From the NCBI GenBank assembly GCA_030148915.1, contig JASBSN010000030.1, forward strand, positions 1 to 43,619: 43,619 nucleotides of DNA, given 5' to 3'. The DNA comes from Thiogranum sp. Its GTDB lineage: Bacteria > Pseudomonadota > Gammaproteobacteria > DSM-19610. The position numbers were made by a program, and so were the translations under genes. The number at the start of each line of letters is the position of its first letter. Position 1 is the first letter of the stretch. Positions 14,798-21,209 of this stretch are shown here, one piece after another. The notes under the pieces are model-generated. The model did no database searches, was not told where the DNA came from, and worked only from the letters and a program-made list of their open reading frames with translations.

Positions 14798-16102
14798 ATG
14801 GATCAAAAAGAATTTACCCGCCGCCGCAAACAGCTGATGCACATGATGGGGCAAGACGCGATCGCCATCCTGCCCACCAGTCCTGAGCGCCTGCGTAACC
14901 GCGATATCGATTATCCATTCCGCCCGGACAGTGACTTTTTTTATCTCACCGGCTTCCCCGAACCCGAGGCGGTGGCGGTGCTGGCCCCGGGCCGCCCGCA
15001 CGGCGAATTCCTTTTGTTCTGCCGCGACCGCGACCCGGAAAAAGAAATCTGGAACGGACGGCGCGAGGGACCGGAAGGTGCGGTGGAGCACTACGGCGCC
15101 GACGACGCCTTCCCCATCGGCGATATCGACGACATTTTGCCCGGCTTGCTGGAGAACCGCGAGCGGGTGTTCTACACCATGGGTGTGGCGCCTGAATTCG
15201 ACCAACGCATCATCGGTTGGGTCAGCGGCTTGCGCCGCCAGTCGCGCGCCGGCAAGCACGCACCGGATGAGTTCGTCTCGCTGGAACACTTTGTCCACGA
15301 CATGCGCCTGTACAAGAGTCGCGCTGAAATCAAGGTGATGCGCCAGGCGGCCAACATCGCCGCGCGCGCCCATAAGCGGGCCATGCAGGTGTGCGCAGCG
15401 GGAATGCGCGAATACGAGCTGGAAGCCGAGTTTCTGCACGCGTTTCGCAAGGCGGGCGGGGAACCGGCCTACCCGTCGATTGTCGGTGGGGGCGGGAATG
15501 CCTGCATCCTGCACTACACCGAAAACAACGCGGTGCTCAATAGCGGCGAGCTGGTATTGATCGATGCCGGTGTCGAACACGAATGCTACGCCTCGGATAT
15601 CACCCGTTGTTTTCCGGTGGGCGGTCGCTTCAGCAAAGCGCAGCGGGCCATTTACGAACTGGTGCTCGAAGCCCAGCTGGCGGCCATCGACGAAGTCTAT
15701 CCGGGGAACACGTGGGAGGCGCCGCACCTGGCCGCGGTGAAGACCATCACCCGCGGTCTGGTCAAGCTGGGCCTGCTCAAAGGCCGGGTGCCCGCGCTGA
15801 TCAAAGAGCAGGCCTACAGCAAGTTCTACATGCACCGTACCGGTCACTGGCTGGGTATGGATGTGCACGATGTCGGCGACTATAAAGTGGGCGACGAGTG
15901 GCGGGTGCTGGAACCCGGCATGGTGCTGACCGTCGAACCCGGTATTTATATCTCCGCCGGTAGCCGTGGGGTGGCGCGCAAATGGTGGAATATCGGTGTG
16001 CGCATCGAGGACGACGTGCTGGTCACGCGCGACGGCCACGATGTGCTGAGTAAAAATGTGCCCAAGGACGTCGACGAGATCGAAGCCCTGATGGCGCACT
16101 GA
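14798..16102 (+). CDS. pepP: Xaa-Pro aminopeptidase P
   Basis: A 434-residue manganese metallopeptidase removing N-terminal residues that precede proline. The N-terminal creatinase-like domain starts with the RRKQLMHMMG segment and FRPDSDFFYLTGFPEPEAV. The pita-bread catalytic domain carries the ligands Asp in LVLIDAGVE, Asp in YASDITRCFP, His in HRTGHWLGMDVHD, Glu in TVEPGIYI and Glu in GVRIEDDVLVT. Length agrees with E. coli PepP (441). Next to ubiH as in E. coli. Confidence 0.97.
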   Translation: MDQKEFTRRRKQLMHMMGQDAIAILPTSPERLRNRDIDYPFRPDSDFFYLTGFPEPEAVAVLAPGRPHGEFLLFCRDRDPEKEIWNGRREGPEGAVEHYGADDAFPIGDIDDILPGLLENRERVFYTMGVAPEFDQRIIGWVSGLRRQSRAGKHAPDEFVSLEHFVHDMRLYKSRAEIKVMRQAANIAARAHKRAMQVCAAGMREYELEAEFLHAFRKAGGEPAYPSIVGGGGNACILHYTENNAVLNSGELVLIDAGVEHECYASDITRCFPVGGRFSKAQRAIYELVLEAQLAAIDEVYPGNTWEAPHLAAVKTITRGLVKLGLLKGRVPALIKEQAYSKFYMHRTGHWLGMDVHDVGDYKVGDEWRVLEPGMVLTVEPGIYISAGSRGVARKWWNIGVRIEDDVLVTRDGHDVLSKNVPKDVDEIEALMAH

Positions 16103-16166
16103 CGCCGTGCCGGCGATGCTGTTCGTCACTGCGCCGCGGGCCTATCTTTAATGCTAGTGGGTGTCG

Positions 16167-17402
16167 ATGGTGAGTGAGATGTGCTGCGAAACAGACGTAT
16201 TGATTGTCGGCGGCGGTCTGGTCGGCGCCAGTCTGGCCTGTGCGTTGGGGCAGGCGGGCGTGCGCACGCGGGTGGTTGAAGCGTCTTCGCCGGATGCCGA
16301 CCGATCGGGCGGCTACGACGAGCGCAGCATTGCTCTGGCGCAGGGTTCACAGCGCATCTTTGCCGGACTGGGTTTGTGGCCGAAACTCGCAGCCGCCGCC
16401 TGTCCGATTCATACTATCCACGTGTCCGATCGCGGGCATTTCGGCTTCACCCGTTTGCGCCGTGAACAGGAGGGCGTGCCGGCGTTGGGTTATGTGGCTA
16501 CCGCCGCGGTGCTGGGAGAGGTTCTGCGCCACGGCATGCAACAGCAGCAGAGCGTCCAAGTGCACTCGCCGGCGCAGCTGGCCGCATTTGATACCGATGC
16601 TGAGGGCGTACGGGCCGAGATCGACCAGGACGGGGTGACCACCCAGTGCACGGCAAAGCTGTTGGTCGCGGCCGATGGCGCCCACTCCGCGGTGCGCGAA
16701 CAGTTGGGCATCCGCACTACCCGCCGCGACTACCGTCAGACGGCGATCATCGCCAATGTCAGTACCGACAAGGCACACGACAACGTCGCCTACGAACGTT
16801 TCACCGACAGTGGACCACTGGCCCTGTTGCCGATGAGCGGACAGCGTTCGGCCCTGGTGTGGACGGTTCACGAGCAGCAGTGCGCTGAAATCATGGCGCT
16901 GGAAGACGGTGAATTCCTGCGCCGTCTGCAGCAGCGTTTCGGTTACCGGTTGGGGCGTTTCACCAGGGTCGGCGCGCGCAATGCATTTCCGCTGCAGTTG
17001 TTGCAGGCCGCCGAGTCGGTGCGACCGCGTCTGGCGCTGATCGGTAATGCCGTGCATACGCTGCACCCGATCGCCGGGCAGGGTTTCAATCTGGGCCTGC
17101 GCGACGTTGCCGCACTGGTTGATGTGATACTCGACGCCCGTGGTGACGGTCGCGACTACGGGGATCTGGCGGTGTTGCGCCGTTATGCGCAGTGGCGCCA
17201 GGCCGATCAGCGCCGCGTGGCGCTGCTCACCGACAGCATGGTGCGTCTGTTCGGTCAGCCGCTGCCGGCGGTGGCGTGGCTGCGCGATACCGGCATGCTG
17301 GCGCTGGATGTCTGTGCGCCGGCCAAGCGCTGGTTCGGCCGCATGACCATGGGCCGCGCCGGGCGTCTGCCGCGCCTGGCGCGCGGCTTGACGGTGAAAT
17401 GA
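16167..17402 (+). CDS. ubiH: 2-octaprenyl-6-methoxyphenol hydroxylase
   Basis: A 411-residue FAD monooxygenase of ubiquinone synthesis, hydroxylating C1 of the ring. The FAD fingerprint VLIVGGGLVGASLA is at the N-terminus, the middle motif is LLVAADGAHSAVREQLG, and the second FAD motif is LIGNAVHTLHPIAGQGFNLG. The GNA.....HPIAGQGFNLG form is characteristic of UbiH rather than UbiI. The start could be GTG 16161, ATG 16167 or ATG 16179; 16167 is taken as a compromise, with only weak ribosome-site support. It is followed by ubiI after 9 bases. Confidence 0.93.
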   Translation: MVSEMCCETDVLIVGGGLVGASLACALGQAGVRTRVVEASSPDADRSGGYDERSIALAQGSQRIFAGLGLWPKLAAAACPIHTIHVSDRGHFGFTRLRREQEGVPALGYVATAAVLGEVLRHGMQQQQSVQVHSPAQLAAFDTDAEGVRAEIDQDGVTTQCTAKLLVAADGAHSAVREQLGIRTTRRDYRQTAIIANVSTDKAHDNVAYERFTDSGPLALLPMSGQRSALVWTVHEQQCAEIMALEDGEFLRRLQQRFGYRLGRFTRVGARNAFPLQLLQAAESVRPRLALIGNAVHTLHPIAGQGFNLGLRDVAALVDVILDARGDGRDYGDLAVLRRYAQWRQADQRRVALLTDSMVRLFGQPLPAVAWLRDTGMLALDVCAPAKRWFGRMTMGRAGRLPRLARGLTVK

Positions 17403-17411
17403 GGTTTCGAC

Positions 17412-18593
17412 ATGCATGATGACAGCCCTTATGACGTGGTGATCGCCGGCGGTGGCCTGGCGGGTTTGTCGCTGGCCGCCCTGCTCGGTCAGGCCGACTT
17501 CACCGTGGCGCTGATCGAAGCCCGCGAACCGCAACTGAGCTGGCCCGAGGACAGCATCGATCTGCGTGTCTATGCCATCAGCCGGGCCTCCGAGACCCTG
17601 CTGCGCACCTGCGGCGCTTGGCCGGCGATTGAGGCGCGGGCGTGTGCCTATCGCGAGATGCGCGTCTGGGACGCGCAGGGCGCCGGTGATATTCACTTCG
17701 ACAGCGCCGAGTTGGGAGAGCCGGCGCTGGGGCACATCATTGAGTCGCGGGTCATCGCCAAGGCATTACTGGAGATCCTCGATGACAGCGGCGGCGTGAC
17801 GCGCTTTTGTCCGGCCAGCATTCAGTCTTTCAGTGAGCCCAACGGCGCCCGCACGGTCGAATTGGACGACGCCCGCACTCTCGGCGCTACGTTGCTGGTA
17901 GGCGCCGATGGTAAGCAGTCGCGGGTGCGCGAACAGGCCGGGATCCACGCGCAAATGTCGCACTATGGGCAGCAGGGGCTGGTGGCGGTGGTCGAGTGCG
18001 AGCGCGACCATGAACAGACCGCCTGGCAGCGCTTCCTGCCCACCGGTCCGCTGGCTTTTCTGCCCTTGCACGACGGCCGCTGTTCGATTGTCTGGTCGGC
18101 GACCACGGCGCGGGCGCGGCAGCTGCTGGCGCTCGACGATGCGGCCTTCTGCGCGGCGCTTGGCGAAGCGTTCGAGTACCGCCTGGGCGAGATTATCGGC
18201 GTCGGTGAGCGCGTCCTCTTCCCCCTCTCTCGCCAACACGCCGAACGCACCGTGGCGCCGCGCCTGGCCTTGGTCGGCGATGCCTCGCACGTCATTCACC
18301 CCCTGGCGGGCCAAGGCGTCAATCTCGGTTTCAAGGATGTGCGCGCCCTGGCGGAGGTGCTCATATCCGCCCGGCAGCAGCGGCGCGATATCGGCGCCCT
18401 GTCGGTGTTGCGCCGCTATGAGCGCGCGCGCAAGGGTGACAACCTGGCAACCATGCTGGCCATGGACGGCTTCAAGCACCTGTTCGCCAGCCCGGTGCCG
18501 CCGGTGCGCTGGCTGCGCAACGCAGGGCTCGATCTGGTCGACGCCGCTGCGCCGGTTAAACGGCTGATTATGCGCGCGGCGATGGGTCTGTAG
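17412..18593 (+). CDS. ubiI: Ubiquinone hydroxylase UbiI/VisC family
   Basis: A 393-residue FAD monooxygenase, paralogous to the preceding UbiH. It shows VVIAGGGLAGLSLAALLG, the motif LLVGADGKQSRVREQAG, and LVGDASHVIHPLAGQGVNLG. In E. coli the gene at this position (visC, now ubiI) performs C5 hydroxylation; UbiF/Coq6-like activity cannot be excluded from sequence alone. RBS GAGG precedes the ATG. The last 26 bases overlap the convergent GST gene. Confidence 0.92.
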   Translation: MHDDSPYDVVIAGGGLAGLSLAALLGQADFTVALIEAREPQLSWPEDSIDLRVYAISRASETLLRTCGAWPAIEARACAYREMRVWDAQGAGDIHFDSAELGEPALGHIIESRVIAKALLEILDDSGGVTRFCPASIQSFSEPNGARTVELDDARTLGATLLVGADGKQSRVREQAGIHAQMSHYGQQGLVAVVECERDHEQTAWQRFLPTGPLAFLPLHDGRCSIVWSATTARARQLLALDDAAFCAALGEAFEYRLGEIIGVGERVLFPLSRQHAERTVAPRLALVGDASHVIHPLAGQGVNLGFKDVRALAEVLISARQQRRDIGALSVLRRYERARKGDNLATMLAMDGFKHLFASPVPPVRWLRNAGLDLVDAAAPVKRLIMRAAMGL

Positions 18594-19191
18594 CCGCGCG
18601 CTGATACGCCGGGCGTTGTTGCAGGCGGCCCGTATAGTCGCAGAGCGCCGGGTGATCCTCCAGCATGTGCGGCAACCACAGCAGTGTCGAACCCAGCAGC
18701 AGATCGGCGGTGCTAAAGTTGTCGCCGGCAAGATATTCACGGCCGGTCAGGGTTCGTTCGAGCACCTCCAGGACGCCTTTGTAACGCCCGGTCGCCCACG
18801 GCACCATACCGATGACCCGCTGTGCCTGCGGCAGTATGGCGCCGTGCAAGAGAATTTGGAACGCCAGGGGTTCCAAGGTGCCCGGAACATAGAAGACCCA
18901 TTGGGTATATGCTCTGCGCGCCGCCGTGTCGCCGGGCGGCGGCGCCAGCTGTGCCTCCGGATAGCTTTCACTGAGCCAGTGGCACATGGCGCAGGACTCG
19001 ATCATCACCTCTCCGTCGATCTCCATGGCCGGCACCGCGCCGTGGGGATGGACGCGGCGGTATGCGGCGCTGTTTCCCTCACCCTGGAATAGATCGATGA
19101 GGCGCAGCTCGTAGGGCAGCCCGAGTTCCTCCAATACCCAGCGGGGCCGCAGCGAGCGGGTGCCGTGCGTGTAATACAGTGCGATCGCCAT
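18568..19191 (-). CDS. Glutathione S-transferase family protein
   Basis: A 207-residue cytosolic GST-fold protein. The N-terminal thioredoxin-like domain has LYYTHGTRSLRPRWVLEELGLPYE, the cis-proline loop GAVPAMEIDG and the glutathione-binding ES in VMIESCAM. The C-terminal helical domain includes LAGDNFSTADLLLGSTLLW, the usual N-capping Ser/Thr-x-x-Asp. Substrate is unknown. It is divergent from the HxlR regulator; its promoter is covered by a 30-bp dyad, which makes it the likely target of that regulator. Convergent overlap with ubiI is 26 bases. Confidence 0.92.
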   Translation of the reverse strand: MAIALYYTHGTRSLRPRWVLEELGLPYELRLIDLFQGEGNSAAYRRVHPHGAVPAMEIDGEVMIESCAMCHWLSESYPEAQLAPPPGDTAARRAYTQWVFYVPGTLEPLAFQILLHGAILPQAQRVIGMVPWATGRYKGVLEVLERTLTGREYLAGDNFSTADLLLGSTLLWLPHMLEDHPALCDYTGRLQQRPAYQRAATDPSPRA

Positions 19192-19215
19192 GCTTTTTTG
19201 CTCACTTTTTGTTTG

Positions 19216-19245
19216 AAAGTAACTGGAGTCTAGTTGAGTTACTTT
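19216..19245. promoter_or_regulatory. Dyad operator candidate for HxlR regulator
   Basis: AAAGTAACT (19216-19224) and AGTTACTTT (19237-19245) form a perfect 9-bp inverted repeat separated by 12 bases. It overlaps the -10 box and spacer of the GST promoter. A related half-site AAGTGACTGG follows at about 19254-19263. Inverted repeats containing GTAAC/GTTAC-type halves fit winged-helix HxlR dimers; binding is inferred. Confidence 0.6.
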
Positions 19246-19255
19246 AAATTAACAA
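19227..19255 (-). promoter_or_regulatory. Promoter of the GST gene
   Basis: On the minus strand TTGTTA (19255-19250), 17-base spacer, TAGACT (19232-19227), giving a leader of about 29 nt. Its -35 box overlaps the -35 box of the divergent hxlR promoter. Confidence 0.55.
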
Positions 19256-19277
19256 GTGACTGGTTTTCCGCTACACT
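19249..19277 (+). promoter_or_regulatory. Promoter of hxlR-like gene, predicted leaderless
   Basis: TTAACA (19249-19254), 17-base spacer, TACACT (19272-19277). Matches are 5/6 and 4/6. The -10 box ends 6 nt before the ATG at 19284, and no good Shine-Dalgarno is present. Confidence 0.5.
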
Positions 19278-19283
19278 GGTGCC

Positions 19284-19700
19284 ATGTCTGATGTGAAAAA
19301 ACCGGCGGAAATGCCGACGCAGTGTAAACGCTCGATCTGCGGGGTGGCCTGTAGCCTCGACCTGCTGGGCGATAAATGGACGTTGCTGGTGGTGCGTGAC
19401 CTGCTGCTGGGCAAACAAACCTACGGCGACCTGCAGGCGTCGCCCGAGCGTATCCCCAGCAATATCCTCGCCGACCGGCTGAAAAAACTGCAGGCAGAGG
19501 AGATAATCTACAAAACGGCGTATCAGCAAAAACCGCGACGCTACACCTACCACCTCACGGAGAAAGGCGCCGACCTGCTGCCGGTACTGCGCAGCATGCT
19601 GGAGTGGGCCAACAAGTACGTGCCCGGTACCCTGACGCTGGCCGAAGTGGAGCAACGCCTGCAACAGAATCGCACAGCCGCGCGCCATGCAAGTCGCTGA
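19284..19700 (+). CDS. HxlR family winged-helix transcriptional regulator
   Basis: A 138-residue regulator with the HxlR pattern: cysteines C14, C19 and C23 near the N-terminus, then CSLDLLGDKWTLLVVRDLL, ERIPSNILADRLKKLQAEEI (recognition helix region), and RRYTYHLTEKGADLLPVL for the wing. HxlR proteins such as YodB and HypR sense quinones or oxidants through an N-terminal cysteine; here the cysteines make that plausible but unproven. It is divergent from a GST gene and overlaps the downstream MOSC gene by 14 bases, suggesting a detoxification or redox module. Confidence 0.92.
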   Translation: MSDVKKPAEMPTQCKRSICGVACSLDLLGDKWTLLVVRDLLLGKQTYGDLQASPERIPSNILADRLKKLQAEEIIYKTAYQQKPRRYTYHLTEKGADLLPVLRSMLEWANKYVPGTLTLAEVEQRLQQNRTAARHASR

Positions 19701-20487
19701 GCTGAACATTTACCCCATCAAGTCCACGCGGCGCATTGCCCTGGCGGAAAGCCGCGTCCTGCCGCGCGGTCTGCCCTGGGATCGGCGCTGGATGCTGGTC
19801 GATGACCAAGGCCGGTTTATCACCGCGCGCCAGCAATCCCGTCTGGCCACGGTGCAAAGCGCGTTGCGGGACGATGTGTTAGAGGTGAGCGCCGCCGGTC
19901 TGGGCGTTCTGCGTTTGCCGCTGGTACCAGCTGAGCGTTGCATGACGCGGGTGAGCGTGTGGCGGGACTCGCTGCAGGCGGTGCTCGCGGGCGCGGCGGC
20001 GGATGCCTGGTTTTCGGAGTTTCTCGGCCAATCCTGTCGCCTGGTGCAGTTGACCGACGATCTGGTGCGCGGTGTCAACCCGCAGTATGGGCAACCCGGC
20101 GACGAAGTCAGTTTCGCCGACGGTTACCCGCTGCTGTTGATCAGCGAGGCTTCGCTGGCCGATCTCAACGGCCGCCTCGCTCGGCCGGTGGAGATGCGCC
20201 GCTTTCGCCCCAATCTGGTGGTCGACGGTGAGCTTCCCTATGCCGAAGACGGTTGGCGTCGTCTGCGCGTCGGTGAGGTGGAGTTTGCCGGCGTGAAGAA
20301 CTGTTCACGCTGTATTTTTACCACTATCGATCCCGACAGCGGCGAGAAAGACGCGGCGGGAGAGCCTTTGCGAACGCTCGGCAGCTACCGTCGGCGGCCC
20401 CAGGGCGGGGTGTATTTCGGGCAGAATCTGATTCCTCGCAGTGGCGGGGTTATTCGTGTGGGCGATCCGGTGACGGTGCTCGACTAA
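19687..20487 (+). CDS. MOSC domain-containing protein (YcbX/mARC-like, no ferredoxin domain)
   Basis: A 266-residue protein with an N-terminal MOSC beta-barrel domain (ELNIYPIKSTR..., PRGLPWDRRWMLVDDQGRFITARQ) and a C-terminal MOSC domain. The molybdenum-cofactor cysteine motif NCSRC (C206, C209) is present, followed by TTIDPDSGEKDAAGEPLRTL and a terminal FGQNLIPRSGG segment. E. coli YcbX has an extra C-terminal 2Fe-2S domain that is missing here; the length fits stand-alone members that reduce N-hydroxylated compounds with partner proteins. The ATG is inside the end of the HxlR gene, implying coupled translation. Confidence 0.9.
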   Translation: MQVAELNIYPIKSTRRIALAESRVLPRGLPWDRRWMLVDDQGRFITARQQSRLATVQSALRDDVLEVSAAGLGVLRLPLVPAERCMTRVSVWRDSLQAVLAGAAADAWFSEFLGQSCRLVQLTDDLVRGVNPQYGQPGDEVSFADGYPLLLISEASLADLNGRLARPVEMRRFRPNLVVDGELPYAEDGWRRLRVGEVEFAGVKNCSRCIFTTIDPDSGEKDAAGEPLRTLGSYRRRPQGGVYFGQNLIPRSGGVIRVGDPVTVLD

Positions 20488-20578
20488 CGGGTGTTGCTCA
20501 TCACGGTTCGTTATTGCACGAGGGCGGCAAGACTTGCCGGGCTGTTGGCTGTGCTTTTAAAACCGGTGGAGTCAGGTC

Positions 20579-20661
20579 GAGGTCCGGGGCGGTAGTCCCT
20601 CGATGGCGTAGGGTGCCGCGAGCGGCACATGCACCATCGAGGGACTACCGCCCCGGACCTC
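20579..20661 (+). repeat. Long hairpin element C (subtype 1) with conserved internal loop
   Basis: Arms at 20579-20606 and 20634-20661 are perfectly complementary over 28 bp. The centre reads CGTAGG, inner hairpin GTGCCG-CGAG-CGGCAC, ATGCA. Its left arm matches element A at 19 of 28 positions, including the shared GCGGTAGT and CTCGA blocks, and both arms change together. The 5' flank TTTTAAAACCGG lies 12 bases from the stem. No T-tract follows. Confidence 0.88.
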
Positions 20662-20763
20662 TGGAGAGGCGCCAGCGTGATACCGTGGTGATTATTTGTT
20701 TGTCCTCATAAACGCATGACGAAGCGGCAGCAGCGGTAGGACTCGACCTCCACCGACCTCAAA

Positions 20764-20842
20764 GCCGGCTCAGGCCGGGTGGGGGTTATCGGTGCATGCG
20801 CTCCCGCCCTAAGCCGATAACCCCCACCCGGCCTGAGCCGGC
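20764..20842 (-). repeat. Long hairpin element D (subtype 2) with conserved internal loop
   Basis: Arms at 20764-20792 and 20814-20842 are perfectly complementary over 29 bp. In core orientation (minus) the centre reads CTTAGG, inner hairpin GCG-GGAG-CGC, ATGCA. Its arm matches element B at 18 of 29 positions, all 11 changes being compensated on the other arm. TTCGGTGCAGG precedes the stem, as in B. Confidence 0.88.
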
Positions 20843-20899
20843 CTGCACCGAAGCAAGAAGATTCGACCTCACCCACAGGGGAAATCCGTGGCCCGGTGC

Positions 20900-20928
20900 T
20901 TGGCGTGCCCGCGCGGTCAAGGTATAGT
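20900..20928 (+). promoter_or_regulatory. Promoter of the glycine cleavage operon
   Basis: TTGGCG (20900-20905), 17-base spacer, TATAGT (20923-20928). Transcription would start near 20935, about 10 nt before the first riboswitch aptamer. Confidence 0.65.
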
Positions 20929-20944
20929 CAGCCCTCAATCCCGT

Positions 20945-21132
20945 GCTGCTGCGGGAGAGTGCCGGGAAAGCCGGCCGCCGAAGGCGCAACTCGCTCGGAA
21001 TCGCTCAGGCCACAGGACCGTAGCAGCAGGCATTCAGCCGGATTGACTCTGGAGAGCGGCCAGGCCTTGGGCCCGGCCCACCGAAGGGGAAGGTGCTCAG
21101 CCGCCTATACTCTCAGGTTACCGGACAGAGGA
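20945..21132 (+). promoter_or_regulatory. Tandem glycine riboswitch
   Basis: Two glycine aptamers in series. Aptamer 1 (about 20945-21030) has CTGCTGCGGGAGAG, GCCGCCGAAGGCGCAA, AATCGCTCAGGC and ACAGGACCG, with GCAGCAG closing the P1 stem. Aptamer 2 (about 21045-21132) has CTCTGGAGAG, CACCGAAGGGG, CTCAGGT and CCGGACAGAGG. Tandem glycine switches usually turn on glycine cleavage genes when glycine is high. The expression platform between here and gcvT contains a stem GCGGCGG (21133-21139) / CCGCCGC (21152-21158) without a following T-tract, so control could be on translation; that part is inference. Confidence 0.95.
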
Positions 21133-21209
21133 GCGGCGGTAGTTACACAGGCCGCCGCCCTGAAATTGTCCGGGTGGCGCAGTTTGCAACCTTCGACGCG
21201 CAGAGTCTT

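Larger units (their letters stand above)
20488..20899. other. Intergenic region upstream of the glycine riboswitch, with hairpin repeats
   Basis: No supported gene. It contains long hairpin elements C (20579-20661) and D (20764-20842), separated by 102 bp. The remaining sequence has short boxes that recur at the 13.2-13.44 kb locus: TTTTAAAACCGG before C, and CTGCACCGAAGC after D (TTCGGTGCAG on the other strand). The gcv promoter begins 57 bp after D. Confidence 0.7.

Noticed and set aside
14228-16129. A 633-codon open frame on the minus strand
   Set aside because: It is the antisense shadow of ygfB and pepP, both of which have clear family motifs. It has no recognisable domain and reflects GC-rich codon bias.
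20514-20711. A 65-codon frame between the MOSC gene and the gcv promoter
   Set aside because: It runs through hairpin element C; its residues simply translate the palindrome.
13217-20842. The four long hairpins as a CRISPR array, integron attC sites or intrinsic terminators
   Set aside because: There is no regular repeat-spacer spacing, the attC R and L boxes (GTTRRRY / RYYYAAC) are not in place, and no T-tract follows any stem.
13217-20842. A recombinational inversion switch of the 7-kb segment between the two hairpin loci
   Set aside because: Only the short core and parts of the arms are shared between loci. Identity is too low and short for homologous recombination, and no invertase gene is nearby.
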